Shown: positions 1-8,876, counted from the stretch's first letter. The stretch is 64,000 bases of DNA from DAOUBF01 sp034432795 (GCA_034432795.1 DAOUBF010000010.1:1-64000); one strand, 5' to 3'. The notes: generated by a model from the sequence alone, not told the origin. Numbers and translations are program-made.

Positions 1-1
1 A

Positions 2-272
2 TCAGATGCCCAGTCTTTTGAGGCAAACGCGCGGGAGCGATATGAGCGGAACTTAGCTTTAGCCTTAGCTGGTGATCCTCCTCGAAGAGCGTCCCGCAAT
101 AGGTCCAGAAACGTCTGGGAGTTGGCCGAGGCGTTGTTTGATGCGGACCGGCGTAAAGAGCTGGCCGAGGCGCTGTTTGACGCGGACAAGCGCGCAGCTC
201 TGCTGAAGAGGCCGCCGTTCCCGCTGGTAGCCGTGCCGCCACAGACTCCCTCGGTCGGCCCTGCCGATGAAT
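2..272 (+). pseudogene. mcrB: mcrB, 5' fragment split by IS256 insertion
   Basis: An open frame runs from the left window edge for 90 codons and is cut by the inverted repeat of the IS at 273; the apparent TAG at 275-277 belongs to the element. Removing the IS and one copy of the duplicated CGATGAAT joins this frame exactly to the AAA+ part of McrB at 1545, so both pieces came from one gene. The visible part is charged and contains two 13-codon tandem units (119-157 and 158-196, both ELAEALFDAD followed by basic residues), probably a linker between the N-terminal DNA-recognition domain and the GTPase. The true start is outside the window. Confidence 0.8.
265..272. repeat. IS target-site duplication, left copy
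   Basis: CGATGAAT directly precedes the left inverted repeat and is repeated exactly at 1537-1544. One more C (264/1536) also matches, so the duplication is 8 bp, or 9 if the IS end is placed one base inward. IS256-family elements usually make 8-9 bp duplications. Confidence 0.9.
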
Positions 273-1536
273 GGTAGTATGTCAAGAGTTGTGTAAAAGT
301 TGGGGAGCGGTATCCTGGATGGTGATTCTCCTGAATCTGAGGCTGCGGATGACCGCATAGAACATTAACAGACAGCTATTCTCGTTGCGGAAAGCGGCAG
401 CCATCTTGTGACTGCGTCGCTTGACTTCACCGAACAAACGCTCGATGACATTGGTGGTGCGCAGGTACTTCCAATGCTGTTTCGGGAAGCGATAGAAAGT
501 CAGACAGGCCTCCAAGTCGCGTCGCAGGCATTGGACGGCACTAGGATAGATGGCTTCATACTTGGCAATAAAGGCGGCTACTTCCCGTTCGGCTTTTTCC
601 CGACTATCCTGATAGAAAATGGCTTTCAATTTCGAAGCGTACCTGTTCGTGCTGTTTTTCGGGGGTATAGGCCAAGACATTATCCATCTTGTGTTTGATA
701 CAACGCTGCCGCAGCGAAGCGGGGAACTTGTTTGTAATCGCATTCAGCATAGCCTGGTTGCCATCGGTGATCCACAGGTCCACCTGTTTCACGCCTCGGC
801 GCTTCAAGTCTTCCAACAGGTCTTCCCAAGCATTCTGGTTCTCCCGTTCGCCCACGCAGAAAGCCAGAACTTCTCGCTTGCCCTCTTCATCAATCCCTAC
901 AATTGCCAGAATGGGCATTTTGCAGCCTTCTTCGTTGTAGAGGACGGTGAAGTAGGCGCCATCCGCATAGGCATACAGGTGGTGCGCCTGCAGGGGGCGG
1001 GTCTTCCAGGCTTCAAACTCTGTCTCCAGGGAGTGAAACACCCGCGAAACCGTGGCAGGACTGGGCTGGATACCGGTCAGCGCTTCCATGACCGTGCCAA
1101 CCCCGGCCGCGCTCACACCGCCCACGAACATCTTACAGATGGCATCATCCAATTCCGCCATGCGGCGTTGATAGCGCTCAAACACTTGGGTGCGAAAGCC
1201 GTGACGTGTCCGGGGAACCGGCAAATCTTCGATCACGCCTTGGGTCGTCCCCAAGTCACGCAGATAGAAGCCGTTGCGTTGATCCCGCCGTTGAGACGTC
1301 CGTTGGTAAGGTGCTGCGTTACAAAATGCTTGCACCTCCTCTTCAAGAATCGTGATGAGCGTGAATCGGATTGCCAGGCGCAATCGCTCCTGAAGCGCCT
1401 CTTGAAAGGTGACTTGACTAGTCTCGTCAAAAGTCTTATGATGTGGTCTGGGAGCCATGGTTCTCTCCTTGTTTGGTGTCCTTACCTGCAAGGATACCAG
1501 GCTCCCTCACTTTTACACAAGATTCGTTATACTACC
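273..1536 (-). mobile_element. IS256-family insertion sequence (1264 bp)
   Basis: The element is bounded by imperfect inverted repeats at 273-307 and 1502-1536. Both read GGTAGTAT, then 8 unrelated bases, then TTGTGTAAAAGT and a GGGAGC block. It carries one Mutator-type (IS256) transposase on the minus strand and is flanked by the duplication CGATGAAT. The size fits the family. It interrupts mcrB. The intact duplication and clean gene rejoining suggest a fairly recent insertion, although the transposase is frameshifted. Confidence 0.93.
282..1458 (-). pseudogene. IS256-family transposase, frameshifted
   Basis: This is a DDE transposase of the IS256/Mutator type. The start at 1458 (MAPRPHHKTF) has an AAGGAG site before it. 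The first frame holds the catalytic Asp in AYADGAYF and the second in WITDGNQAM; the catalytic Glu (NVIERLFGEVKRRS) is in a second frame that ends at 282. The switch lies roughly at 615-660 and needs a +1 shift. Repaired length is about 391 residues, normal for the family. Programmed frameshifting is not typical of IS256, so I read this as an inactivating indel or a sequencing error. Confidence 0.88.
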
Positions 1537-1544
1537 CGATGAAT
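1537..1544. repeat. IS target-site duplication, right copy
   Basis: CGATGAAT directly follows the right inverted repeat and matches 265-272 base for base. Within mcrB it encodes the D-E codons at the insertion point. Confidence 0.9.
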
Positions 1545-2422
1545 ATTATGGTGAAGAGGATTTTCTGGCTGAGACGTACCTGGAGCGAAAAACCATGGAG
1601 GACCTCCGCGCCCTGCTGGAGGACAAGCGCCAGATCATCCTCTATGGCCCGCCCGGCACCGGCAAAACCTATGTGGCGCAAAAGCTGGCGAAGCTCCTCA
1701 CCGGCCTGCGCGAGCCACCGCCTGAGCGCGTGGAGATGGTCCAGTTTCACCCCGCCTACAGCTACGAGGAATTCATGGAAGGCATCCGCCCGGAGAGCAA
1801 AGAGTCGGCGGACGGGCGCTACGTGGTGGATTATCCGGTTCGGAGGGGCGTCTTCCGCCGCTTTTGTGAGGGCGCTAAGGACATAGATGGCCCCTGCGTA
1901 TTCATCATTGACGAGATCAATCGCGGCAACATCCCGCGCATCTTCGGCGAGTTGCTGCTCCTGCTTGAATATCGGGACAGAGACGTGCCGCTGCCCTACT
2001 CCGGTGAGCGTTTCCGCATCCCGCAGAATGTGTACCTGATCGGCACGATGAACACGGCGGACCGCTCTATCGCGCTGGTGGATTTCGCCCTGCGCCGCCG
2101 CTTCCATCTCTTTCGCTGCAAAGCAGACCCCGATCTCTTGGACCGGTGGCTGGCGAAAAACCCGGTGCAGGTTCCGAATCTCTCAACGCTATACCGGAAG
2201 CTCGCTGAGGAGGCGATTGACGACCCGGACTATGCGATTGGGCACAGTCACTTCATGAAGCCCGGCCTCACCGAGGAGCAGCTTGAACGCATCTGGCGCT
2301 ATAGCATTGAACCTTATCTGGATGAGTACTACATAGATGAGTACTACAAAGATGATAAGCACAAGAAAGCCGAAGATTGGCACTGGGATAACGTTAAGCA
2401 ATCTATCCGGAGCCAGGGATGA
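1545..2422 (+). pseudogene. mcrB: mcrB, 3' fragment: AAA+ GTPase of McrBC
   Basis: This is the motor part of the type IV, modified-cytosine-specific restriction system; McrB hydrolyses GTP and drives the McrC nuclease. The Walker A motif is GPPGTGKT, Walker B is VFIIDEINRGN, and the McrB signature is GTMNTADRSIALVD. It ends by overlapping mcrC with ATGA. The gene is cut from its 5' part by the IS. The same frame stays open into the IS back to an ATG at 1457, so a shortened ATPase of about 321 residues with an IS-derived N-terminus could still be made. The domain itself looks intact. Confidence 0.9.
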
Positions 2423-3639
2423 TGTCAGACCGCCCGCCGCCTGTGAAGATATGTTTAAGTGAATACGAATCCATCTCTACATCCGACCTGACGCGGGAGC
2501 AAGCTGAAGCGCTGAGGGAAGGGTTTGGGGAATACATTACCGTCCGCCCCGCCTGGGAGCCCGGCCGCTATGAACTGACGGCCAAGCAATACGTGGGTAT
2601 AATCGTGCTGGAGAACGTGCGTATCAACATTAAGCCAAAGGTTCCGGTTGACAATCTGTTCTATATGCTGACCTACGCCTATGATCTGCCCGAGTTCTGG
2701 CGTGAGGAGGCGGGCCTGGAGGCGAGTGAAGATCTATTTGAGTTCATCGTCGCTATCTTTGTCAGTCGGGTGGGAGACCTGGTGCGGCGGGGTCTCTATC
2801 GCAACTACATCACGTATGACGAAGAGCACACCTTCCTGCGTGGGCGCCTGTTGATGGCCGAGCACCTGCGGCGCAACGCCGTGCAGCCGCAGCGCTTCTC
2901 CCAGCGCATCCACGAATATACGGCCGACATCCTGGAGAACCAGATCCTCCGTTTTACACTGGACTGGTTGTCACGGCTCAACTACCGCCGCTTTGAACAA
3001 CTACGACAACGACTACGCCGCACCCTCTCGGCGTTCGGCGAGGTAAGCTTCATCCCGATCAGGCCTGAGATGTGCGACCAGGTGAGCTACACACGGCTGA
3101 ACGACGCCTATCGTTGGCCGATCAGCCTGGCCCGCCTGCTCTTGCAACACCTCTCTTTAGAGGGACGTCTAGGGGAGGTGCCCTTCGCGGCTTTCCTATT
3201 TGACATGAACAAGGTTTTTGAGCGATTCGTAGCGCGGTATCTTGAAGACTATTTCGCCACCCATCGTCCTGAATGTCAGGTCAAATCCCAGTGCTCAATC
3301 AAGCTTGATGATGAGCGGAAGGAAAGTGGTATTCCCGATATTATCCTTCAGAAGAACGGTCAGCGCTGCCTGGTGCTGGATACCAAGTATAAGGGTTTCA
3401 ATGGCGCGCCAGAAGAGGCGGACCGCAACCAGATGTTTATGTACTGTCATGCGCTTGGGCTATCGCACGGCATACTGATCTACCCCAATGATCAGCCGAT
3501 CTCCTACCGGCGTCAGTTCCAGCATGTGACACTCAGTGCGCGGGCGCTCTCCCTCGCCGGCAGCCTGGACGAATTTGAACAGAGTTGTAAGGACTTCGCC
3601 GAGGAGCTAGCCCAGGTCATAGAGCAGCAGCCTGGTTAG
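2419..3639 (+). CDS. mcrC: McrC, nuclease subunit of McrBC restriction system
   Basis: 406-residue partner of McrB that carries the nuclease. The N-terminal half matches the McrC fold (ITVRPAWEPGRYELTAKQYVG, INIKPKVPVDNLFYMLTYAY). The C-terminal PD-(D/E)xK site is visible as SGIPDIILQ followed by LVLDTKYKG. The start overlaps the mcrB stop (ATGA), so the two are translationally coupled. mcrC is full length, but with mcrB broken by the IS the system is probably inactive or altered. A second possible ATG lies three bases downstream. Confidence 0.93.
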   Translation: MMSDRPPPVKICLSEYESISTSDLTREQAEALREGFGEYITVRPAWEPGRYELTAKQYVGIIVLENVRINIKPKVPVDNLFYMLTYAYDLPEFWREEAGLEASEDLFEFIVAIFVSRVGDLVRRGLYRNYITYDEEHTFLRGRLLMAEHLRRNAVQPQRFSQRIHEYTADILENQILRFTLDWLSRLNYRRFEQLRQRLRRTLSAFGEVSFIPIRPEMCDQVSYTRLNDAYRWPISLARLLLQHLSLEGRLGEVPFAAFLFDMNKVFERFVARYLEDYFATHRPECQVKSQCSIKLDDERKESGIPDIILQKNGQRCLVLDTKYKGFNGAPEEADRNQMFMYCHALGLSHGILIYPNDQPISYRRQFQHVTLSARALSLAGSLDEFEQSCKDFAEELAQVIEQQPG

Positions 3640-3652
3640 GAAAGGGCCAGCC

Positions 3653-3772
3653 ATGCCCCCGCTTGACGGCATCCGCGTCATAGACCTGAGCGAGGCGCCG
3701 GCCAGGCCCTGGTGCACCATGCTCCTGGGCGACCTGGGGGCGGACGCGATCAGGCGTGTCCAGAAGGAACGC
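3653..3772 (+). pseudogene. CaiB/BaiF CoA-transferase, N-terminal remnant
   Basis: The first 36 or so codons (PPLDGIRVIDLS, then WCTMLLGDLGADAI) are the conserved N-terminus of class III CoA-transferases. Similarity stops near 3765, and the frame then runs antisense into the convergent HAF gene until a stop at 3934. Full family members are about 400 residues, so this is a 5' stub left after a deletion or rearrangement. It starts 13 bp after mcrC with AGGAAAGGGCC before the ATG. No function is expected. Confidence 0.75.
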
Positions 3773-3787
3773 CTCCCCACCCGCCTC

Positions 3788-4921
3788 TCAGCGAAGGATG
3801 ATGGGCAGATATGTGTCAATAAGGGCGAGGGAAGCCGTATCAAGGAGGAAGGCCTCGTCGCGTCCGGTAGCGGCATTGTGCCCCATCCCAACGATGTAGC
3901 GCCCATCCGGCGAAATCGCAAACGCCACACGTAGAATAGACCCCGGTGGAATCACCGGGGCGTATACGACATTCAAATCTTCCATGCCGCTCTGAGCGCT
4001 CCAACGAAAAGCGTGCCAGTCGCCAGGAACTACCTCTGCCCAGCCCACGACGAGGCTCCCATCGGCGGACGCGGCCCAGGCTTCGCTCCAATTGCCGCCC
4101 AGCGTACCGAGGTCCACCATGCCCGTCTGCGCGGTCCAGCGCCAGCCATGTTGGAAACCCGTAGAGCGGGTCTCACCCGCGCCGACCACCGTTGTGCCAT
4201 CCGCAGAAACGCCTTCTGCCTCTGTCCAGGCCCAGTAGGCATCGTCGTGAATGCTCACCATACCTGTCGGCCTGGTCCAGCGGAACGCGTGGTGAATTAA
4301 ATTTTGACCCGACCAACCGACCACGACCTCACCGTCGGCTGAAGTCGCCCAGGCAACGCTACGAAGCTGACCGGGAAGCGTTCCCAGGTCTTCCATGCCA
4401 CCCTGCTCCGTCCACCGGAATGCGTGGTTGTAGCCGGTGCTGACCTCTGCGGAGCCTACCACGACGGACCCATCGGCGGATGCCCCACGGGCCCAAGAGT
4501 CATCGCCCCCCAGCGTGCCGAGGTCTCTGATCTGGCCGCCGCTCCAGATGACCGCGTGGTAATTCAGGCCGCTTGCCAGGAAAGAGTAGCCCACAATGAC
4601 GCGCCCATCAGCGGAGATAGCATACGCTTCGGCTCCACGCCCGCCGGTATCCCCCAAATCTTCCATGCCGCCCTGCGGCGTCCACCGCCAGGCGTGGTGA
4701 GGGCCGGAGAGCCCGGCCCAGCCCGCGACCACCTGTCCATCGGCTGAGACGCCTCGCGCCTCGGCGTACGGCGTGTTCATAGACCCCAGCCAGTAAAAGC
4801 GCTGATCAGGCGCTCTTCTCAGCGCAGGCGCTGTTCCCAACACAGGCGCCGTTCCCAACAACAAAATGCTGCCCAATATCACAAAGAACCAGGCCATCTT
4901 TTTGTGTGCTGGCTTGCGCAT
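3788..4921 (-). CDS. HAF-repeat secreted protein
   Basis: 377 residues. An N-terminal hydrophobic segment (about 9-30) looks like a signal peptide or anchor. The rest is a run of about seven HAF-type repeats of about 45 residues, with the recurring pattern HAFRW, GMEDLGTLGG, A.GVSADG..VVG. Such repeats form beta-propeller-like extracellular domains; their function is unknown. An AAGGAGC site sits just before the ATG at 4921 and a good promoter lies at 4986-5014. The gene stands alone and is convergent with the CaiB remnant. Confidence 0.85.
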   Translation of the reverse strand: MRKPAHKKMAWFFVILGSILLLGTAPVLGTAPALRRAPDQRFYWLGSMNTPYAEARGVSADGQVVAGWAGLSGPHHAWRWTPQGGMEDLGDTGGRGAEAYAISADGRVIVGYSFLASGLNYHAVIWSGGQIRDLGTLGGDDSWARGASADGSVVVGSAEVSTGYNHAFRWTEQGGMEDLGTLPGQLRSVAWATSADGEVVVGWSGQNLIHHAFRWTRPTGMVSIHDDAYWAWTEAEGVSADGTTVVGAGETRSTGFQHGWRWTAQTGMVDLGTLGGNWSEAWAASADGSLVVGWAEVVPGDWHAFRWSAQSGMEDLNVVYAPVIPPGSILRVAFAISPDGRYIVGMGHNAATGRDEAFLLDTASLALIDTYLPIILR

Positions 4922-4985
4922 TTTTGCTCCTTTCAGTGGGGGGCTGTTCTGGTATTTGTTTACGGCATACCTTTGGGTCTGGCTG

Positions 4986-5014
4986 ATTATACAACGCCTC
5001 TGTTTTCATAGCAA
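4986..5014 (-). promoter_or_regulatory. Sigma70-type promoter of the HAF-repeat gene
   Basis: On the minus strand TTGCTA (5014-5009) is followed after 17 bp by TATAAT (4991-4986). The -10 is perfect. The HAF-repeat ATG is 65 bp downstream. Confidence 0.6.
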
Positions 5015-5101
5015 ATGCCAGTGATACCGGGGCCTGAGACGCATTTCACATGTGGGCAGCCGCGTGACCGGGGTCACACATGTAGGAGCAAAGGAGGGGA
5101 G

Positions 5102-5160
5102 GGCCATATCACCCCCTCCCCCCGTCCAGGGGGAGGGAAGCTGCCTCCCACGCAAGGTAG
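5102..5160. repeat. G/C-rich palindromic intergenic repeat
   Basis: The segment CCCCCTCCCCCCGTCCAGG with a following GGGAGGGAAGC forms a C-run/G-run palindrome of the kind found at 13640, 27690, 39336, 40430, 43270 and 51250. Apart from this and the HAF promoter, nothing else is evident in 4922-5211. Confidence 0.55.
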
Positions 5161-5211
5161 GCGGCCATAGATGGATAGCCTCATTGGAGGGGCCTCTAAA
5201 GGCCAGAGAGG

Positions 5212-6585
5212 TCAGGGGATGGGCGGCGGCGCGGCGGGCTGGGCATATGGCCCGTTCGCCAGGTCGTCCCAGTAGTTGTGGGCGTTCAGGCTGGTGTAGG
5301 AGAATAGCGCCTGCCCCGCAGCGCCGGCGGCGCGGGCGGCGGCGATGCGCTCGGCGATGGCGCTGAAGTTGTTCACCTCGGCACTGATGCCGGGGAGGAC
5401 ATAGCGCCGGGCGCTATGCGCCTGAAAATCGCGCACCACCGCCGTCCAGTTGCCCAGGTCCTCCAGCGCCGGGCAGCCGTAGAGCATCGGCGCCACCGCG
5501 TCCACCAGGCCCGCCGCCAGCCAGGCCTGGCTATCCTGATAGTAGTCGTTGTAGCCCTCGCTGCAGCCAAAGCCCCACTGGTCAATGGGATACCACCACA
5601 CCGCCGCGCTCAGCATCAGGTTCGGGCGCAGCGGGCGAACCTCGGTGTACATGCGGCCCACCAGGTGAGTGACCAGCGACCGTTGAAAACCGGCGTAGTC
5701 CCAGCTTGAGAAGCACGTTCTGCCGTAGCGTTCCTCACTGCGCGGGTCGCAGGAGTAATCCGCCCCGGCATAGCGCACCAGGTCCAGATGAAGGCCGTCT
5801 ACCGGATAGCGCGAGACAATGTCGCGGGCCACCGCGACCGTATGGTCCTCCACAAACTCCACCCCCGGCGAGGCCCATAAGTAGCCCGTGTTCAAATTCA
5901 TCGGATGGTGGTTGCGATCCCATTGCCGCCAGTAGGCCCAGTTGGAGCCGGGCATGTAGGAGAAGGCCCAGAAGATGTGCTCCGGCGTGGTGTGCGGCGG
6001 CGCGGTCGTGCCCAGCCAGGCGGTGTACACGTTGATATAGGCGTGCACCTGCAGGCCACGCGCATGGGCGCGCTCTAACATACGGGCCAGCGGGTCCCAG
6101 CCGGGGTCCTGGCCGAGCGTGGCGCCGTTCGTCCCGGTCAGGCGGGCGGCCCAAGGCTCCAGGCCGGGCGTGTAATAGGCATCGCCGTGAGCGCGCACCT
6201 GGAAGAAGATCATGTTGAAGCCCGCCTCGGCGGCCCGATCAACAATCGTGTCAATCGCCTCCGGGCGCGGGACCTGGCCGTAGGTGGTCCAGTCGTAGCG
6301 CGTCACCCAGAGGGCCCGCGCTTCATAGTTCGCTGCCGCTGACTGCGTAACGACGGCGGGCAGATAGGTTCGGGTAGAGGTGGTCTGCTGGGCCTGGGGC
6401 GGTGTGCGTAGCGGCGTGGAACTGGCCGGGGCCACCGGGCGCGCCAGGGAGACCAGGGACGGGTCATGGGGCACAGCGCCCTGGGCGGGATCGCCCAGGC
6501 CCAGACTGGCGATGATGGCGAGCGCGGCCAAGACAGGCGCCCATAGCACCCGATGACCGAACGTGGGACGGCTGGGTGTATTCAT
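5212..6585 (-). CDS. GHL10-type glycoside-hydrolase-like secreted protein
   Basis: 457 residues. A hydrophobic segment (about 13-33) probably acts as signal or anchor, followed by a low-complexity Ala/Thr/Pro linker. From about residue 85 the sequence has the TIM-barrel pattern of the glycosyl-hydrolase-like 10 (GHL10, formerly DUF187) family: EARALWVTRYDW, GFNMIFFQVRAHGDAYY, GLQVHAYINVYTAW, VDGLHLDLVRYAG and MLYGCP near the C-terminus. Family members are thought to act on cell-wall or exopolysaccharide glycans; the substrate is unknown. The Asp in the LDLVRY strand is a candidate catalytic residue. No clear promoter is visible. Confidence 0.8.
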   Translation of the reverse strand: MNTPSRPTFGHRVLWAPVLAALAIIASLGLGDPAQGAVPHDPSLVSLARPVAPASSTPLRTPPQAQQTTSTRTYLPAVVTQSAAANYEARALWVTRYDWTTYGQVPRPEAIDTIVDRAAEAGFNMIFFQVRAHGDAYYTPGLEPWAARLTGTNGATLGQDPGWDPLARMLERAHARGLQVHAYINVYTAWLGTTAPPHTTPEHIFWAFSYMPGSNWAYWRQWDRNHHPMNLNTGYLWASPGVEFVEDHTVAVARDIVSRYPVDGLHLDLVRYAGADYSCDPRSEERYGRTCFSSWDYAGFQRSLVTHLVGRMYTEVRPLRPNLMLSAAVWWYPIDQWGFGCSEGYNDYYQDSQAWLAAGLVDAVAPMLYGCPALEDLGNWTAVVRDFQAHSARRYVLPGISAEVNNFSAIAERIAAARAAGAAGQALFSYTSLNAHNYWDDLANGPYAQPAAPPPIP

Positions 6586-6869
6586 GGCGTATGCATATGA
6601 TGCAAGTTGTATGCCAGAATGGACGATGGTGGATAGGATATTGTTCCTACTATCCGACTTTGGTCGGATAAACGAAGCGACTTCCGCCCGTAGATTTGCA
6701 TCGGCTTACCGGCTAGAATGGAGAATGGTGCAACATCAGCCCCCATCCCCCTGCCTCTTCTCTTGACGCCTGGGAGAAGAGGGAACCCCCTTCCCCCTTC
6801 CTCATTTTTCTCAAAGGAAGGGGGAAGGGCGGGGCGGGCAAGGCTGAGTGGCCCGTGAGGAGGTGTCGC
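6586..6869. other. Intergenic region between divergent genes
   Basis: The region separates the GHL10 gene (minus) from the 6870 gene (plus). It holds a small inverted repeat (GGATAG at 6631-6636 and CTATCC at 6650-6655) and a purine/pyrimidine-rich palindrome near 6770-6830. No convincing promoter or RNA gene is seen. The last bases carry the strong GAGGAGGTG ribosome site of the next gene. Confidence 0.5.
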
Positions 6870-7673
6870 ATGAACCAGGTGCGGGACAGTACAGAGGCTC
6901 CACCTGCGCCGCATCAGAGGACGACGGAGGGCGAAGGGCGGAGGACGGATGGAGGGAAGGGCCAAAGCAGCCCGGACCTCCGCGTGCGCCTAGGACGCGC
7001 CTGGCGCGCCCTGTGGCCGGCCCTGGGCATCGCAGCCGCGCTCCTGGTGATCAACGCCGGCCTGTATGGGCCGCTGGCGCCACGCAGTGCGGCGCCGCCC
7101 ATAGGGGCACCGGCTGGGGATGGCTCCGGTAGCGGCAACGCCCCCTCCTGTGCGTATACCACCGGCTTTGAGGCCCTGTATGGCTGGCTGCCCTTCTCCG
7201 GCGATTGGGCGCTGGCCGACGGCGGCTATGTCCAGCGCGTGCCCTTCGGCTTTGATCGCGGGGCGGGGATGGCCCGCTTCCGCGCCGGTGATCGCTACAC
7301 GCTGTCTGTACGTATGAGATACATATCAGGTGTGATGGGGGGCGGGCTGGCTTTCAATATGGAGCGCCCATATGCCTTTGTGAACAGCCAGCTTGTGCGC
7401 TTTGCGGGTGGGAAGGGCCTCTTGTGGGGCTACTACGACGAGAAGACGGGCTTCCACACAATGGGGGGCGCTGCCCTCCCCGAAGGCATGGACGCCGGCG
7501 ATGGCCATTGGCACACCCTGCGCCTGACCGTGCGCCCGGAGACCTTTGACATCGCCGTAGATGAGAGCGAGATCGCTCGCGACCAGCCGCTGCGCTTCAC
7601 GGCAGGCTACTTCAGCCTGCACACCTCCGAGTCGGCGGTCGCTTTTGATGACCTGTGCCTGAGTTGGGAATGA
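6870..7673 (+). CDS. Membrane-anchored protein with lectin-like outer domain
   Basis: 267 residues from the ATG at 6870, chosen for its GAGGAGGTGTCGC ribosome site. A charged N-terminal tail of about 45 residues contains part of the GACGACGG-type repeat. It is followed by one membrane segment (LWPALGIAAALLVINAGLYG) and an external domain from about residue 95. That part has alternating beta-strand patterns ending in SAVAFDDLCLSWE, as in concanavalin/laminin-G-like or DUF1080 sugar-binding domains. It overlaps the next gene by 4 bp and so probably belongs with the two glycosyltransferases downstream. No catalytic motif is seen. Confidence 0.65.
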   Translation: MNQVRDSTEAPPAPHQRTTEGEGRRTDGGKGQSSPDLRVRLGRAWRALWPALGIAAALLVINAGLYGPLAPRSAAPPIGAPAGDGSGSGNAPSCAYTTGFEALYGWLPFSGDWALADGGYVQRVPFGFDRGAGMARFRAGDRYTLSVRMRYISGVMGGGLAFNMERPYAFVNSQLVRFAGGKGLLWGYYDEKTGFHTMGGAALPEGMDAGDGHWHTLRLTVRPETFDIAVDESEIARDQPLRFTAGYFSLHTSESAVAFDDLCLSWE

Positions 7674-8875
7674 ATCCTTTAATTTCCTTGGTCAATCCGC
7701 CGTCCGTATCCTCTCCTCAGCAGCGGCCCTGGTTTCAACGCCGCCTCCCCGACTGGCTGTGGCGGCCCACCTTCGTCTTCCTGGTGACACGGCTGGGGCT
7801 GTTTATCCTGGCCTATCTGGCTGTGGCGCTGGTTCACGGGCGCTTTAGCGGCGAATACCACACCACGCCCGGCAACGTCTTCCTGGATGTCTGGGGCGGG
7901 CGCTGGGACAGCGGTTTTTACCTCAACATCGCTACCGAGGGCTACGCCTTCCCCAGAGACCACTTCGCCAACATTGCCTTCCTGCCGGTGTACCCGCTGC
8001 TCGTCTATGGAGCGAAGCTCCTGGTAGGGAATGTGGTGTTGGGGGCGGTGTTGGTGTCTAATCTGGCCTTCTGGCTGGCGCTTATCGTGCTCTATCGTTT
8101 GGCCGCGCTGGACTTTGGCGAAGAGGTGGCAGCGCGGGCGATCTTCTATGTGGCGATTTTCCCGACAGCGCTGTTCTTCTCGGCGGCCTACACAGAGTCG
8201 GTCTTCCTGTTGTTGGCCGCCGGAGCGCTGTACGCTGCGCGGCGTGGGTCCTGGGGGCTGGCTGCACTGGCCGGACTGCTGGCCTGCGCCACGCGGCTGG
8301 TGGGAATCGTGCTGGTGCCAGTGCTCTTCGCCGAGTGGGCACACCAGCGTTGGTGGGGCGCTGGCGCCCCCGGCGCAGGAGCACTGGCCCCCCTTTTCGT
8401 CCCGGCCGGACTGGTGAGCTATCTGATCTTCCTCCAGCGCATGTTCGGCGACCCGGCGGCCTATTTGCAGGCGCTGGGTGCCTGGGAACGGCAGCCGCAG
8501 CCGTTCCTGACGGCAGCAGGTTCGGTCATCCAGGCCCTCGGCAACCGCTCGCTGGATGACCTCCTGGCGGGTAACCTGCCACTACCGCCCCTGATTGACC
8601 TGGCCTTTATCGTCACTTTCCTGGTCATCGGCCTGGTGATGTTGCGCGATTTCCGCCCGGCCTATGCTCTGTTCGTCTTCTTCGGCGCCGCCTTGCCCGC
8701 CAGTTCCGGCATCCTCATCAGTATGCCGCGCTACGTCGCGGTGCTGTTTCCGGCGTTCATCGCCCTGGCCGTGTGGGGCCGGCGCGAATGGCTGGACCGC
8801 TCCATCGTTGTGGTCAGCCTGCTGTTGCTGGCCCTGTTCACCATCCTGTTCGCTAACTGGTATTGGGTGGCGTAG
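7670..8875 (+). CDS. PIG-V/Gpi18-like mannosyltransferase
   Basis: 401-residue polytopic membrane protein with about ten hydrophobic segments. The early loop WGGRWDSGFYLNIATEGY and the following FLPVYPLLV match the PIG-V/Gpi18-like family (GT-C fold), in which the early Trp-Asp loop carries the catalytic acid. Bacterial members transfer sugars from polyprenyl-phosphate donors outside the membrane. The ATG at 7670 overlaps the previous stop as ATGA and is preferred to an upstream GTG at 7655. It is followed after 1 bp by the DUF2723 gene, which makes a three-gene operon. Confidence 0.85.
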   Translation: MNPLISLVNPPSVSSPQQRPWFQRRLPDWLWRPTFVFLVTRLGLFILAYLAVALVHGRFSGEYHTTPGNVFLDVWGGRWDSGFYLNIATEGYAFPRDHFANIAFLPVYPLLVYGAKLLVGNVVLGAVLVSNLAFWLALIVLYRLAALDFGEEVAARAIFYVAIFPTALFFSAAYTESVFLLLAAGALYAARRGSWGLAALAGLLACATRLVGIVLVPVLFAEWAHQRWWGAGAPGAGALAPLFVPAGLVSYLIFLQRMFGDPAAYLQALGAWERQPQPFLTAAGSVIQALGNRSLDDLLAGNLPLPPLIDLAFIVTFLVIGLVMLRDFRPAYALFVFFGAALPASSGILISMPRYVAVLFPAFIALAVWGRREWLDRSIVVVSLLLLALFTILFANWYWVA

Positions 8876-8876
8876 C

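Noticed and set aside
604..743. Programmed ribosomal frameshift in the transposase
   Set aside because: A +1 shift would be needed; IS256 is not known for this and the A-run present suits -1 slippage. A mutation or error is simpler.
1457..1544. Genuine N-terminus of McrB from the ATG at 1457
   Set aside because: These codons lie inside the IS inverted repeat and promoter end; the true upstream part is before 273.
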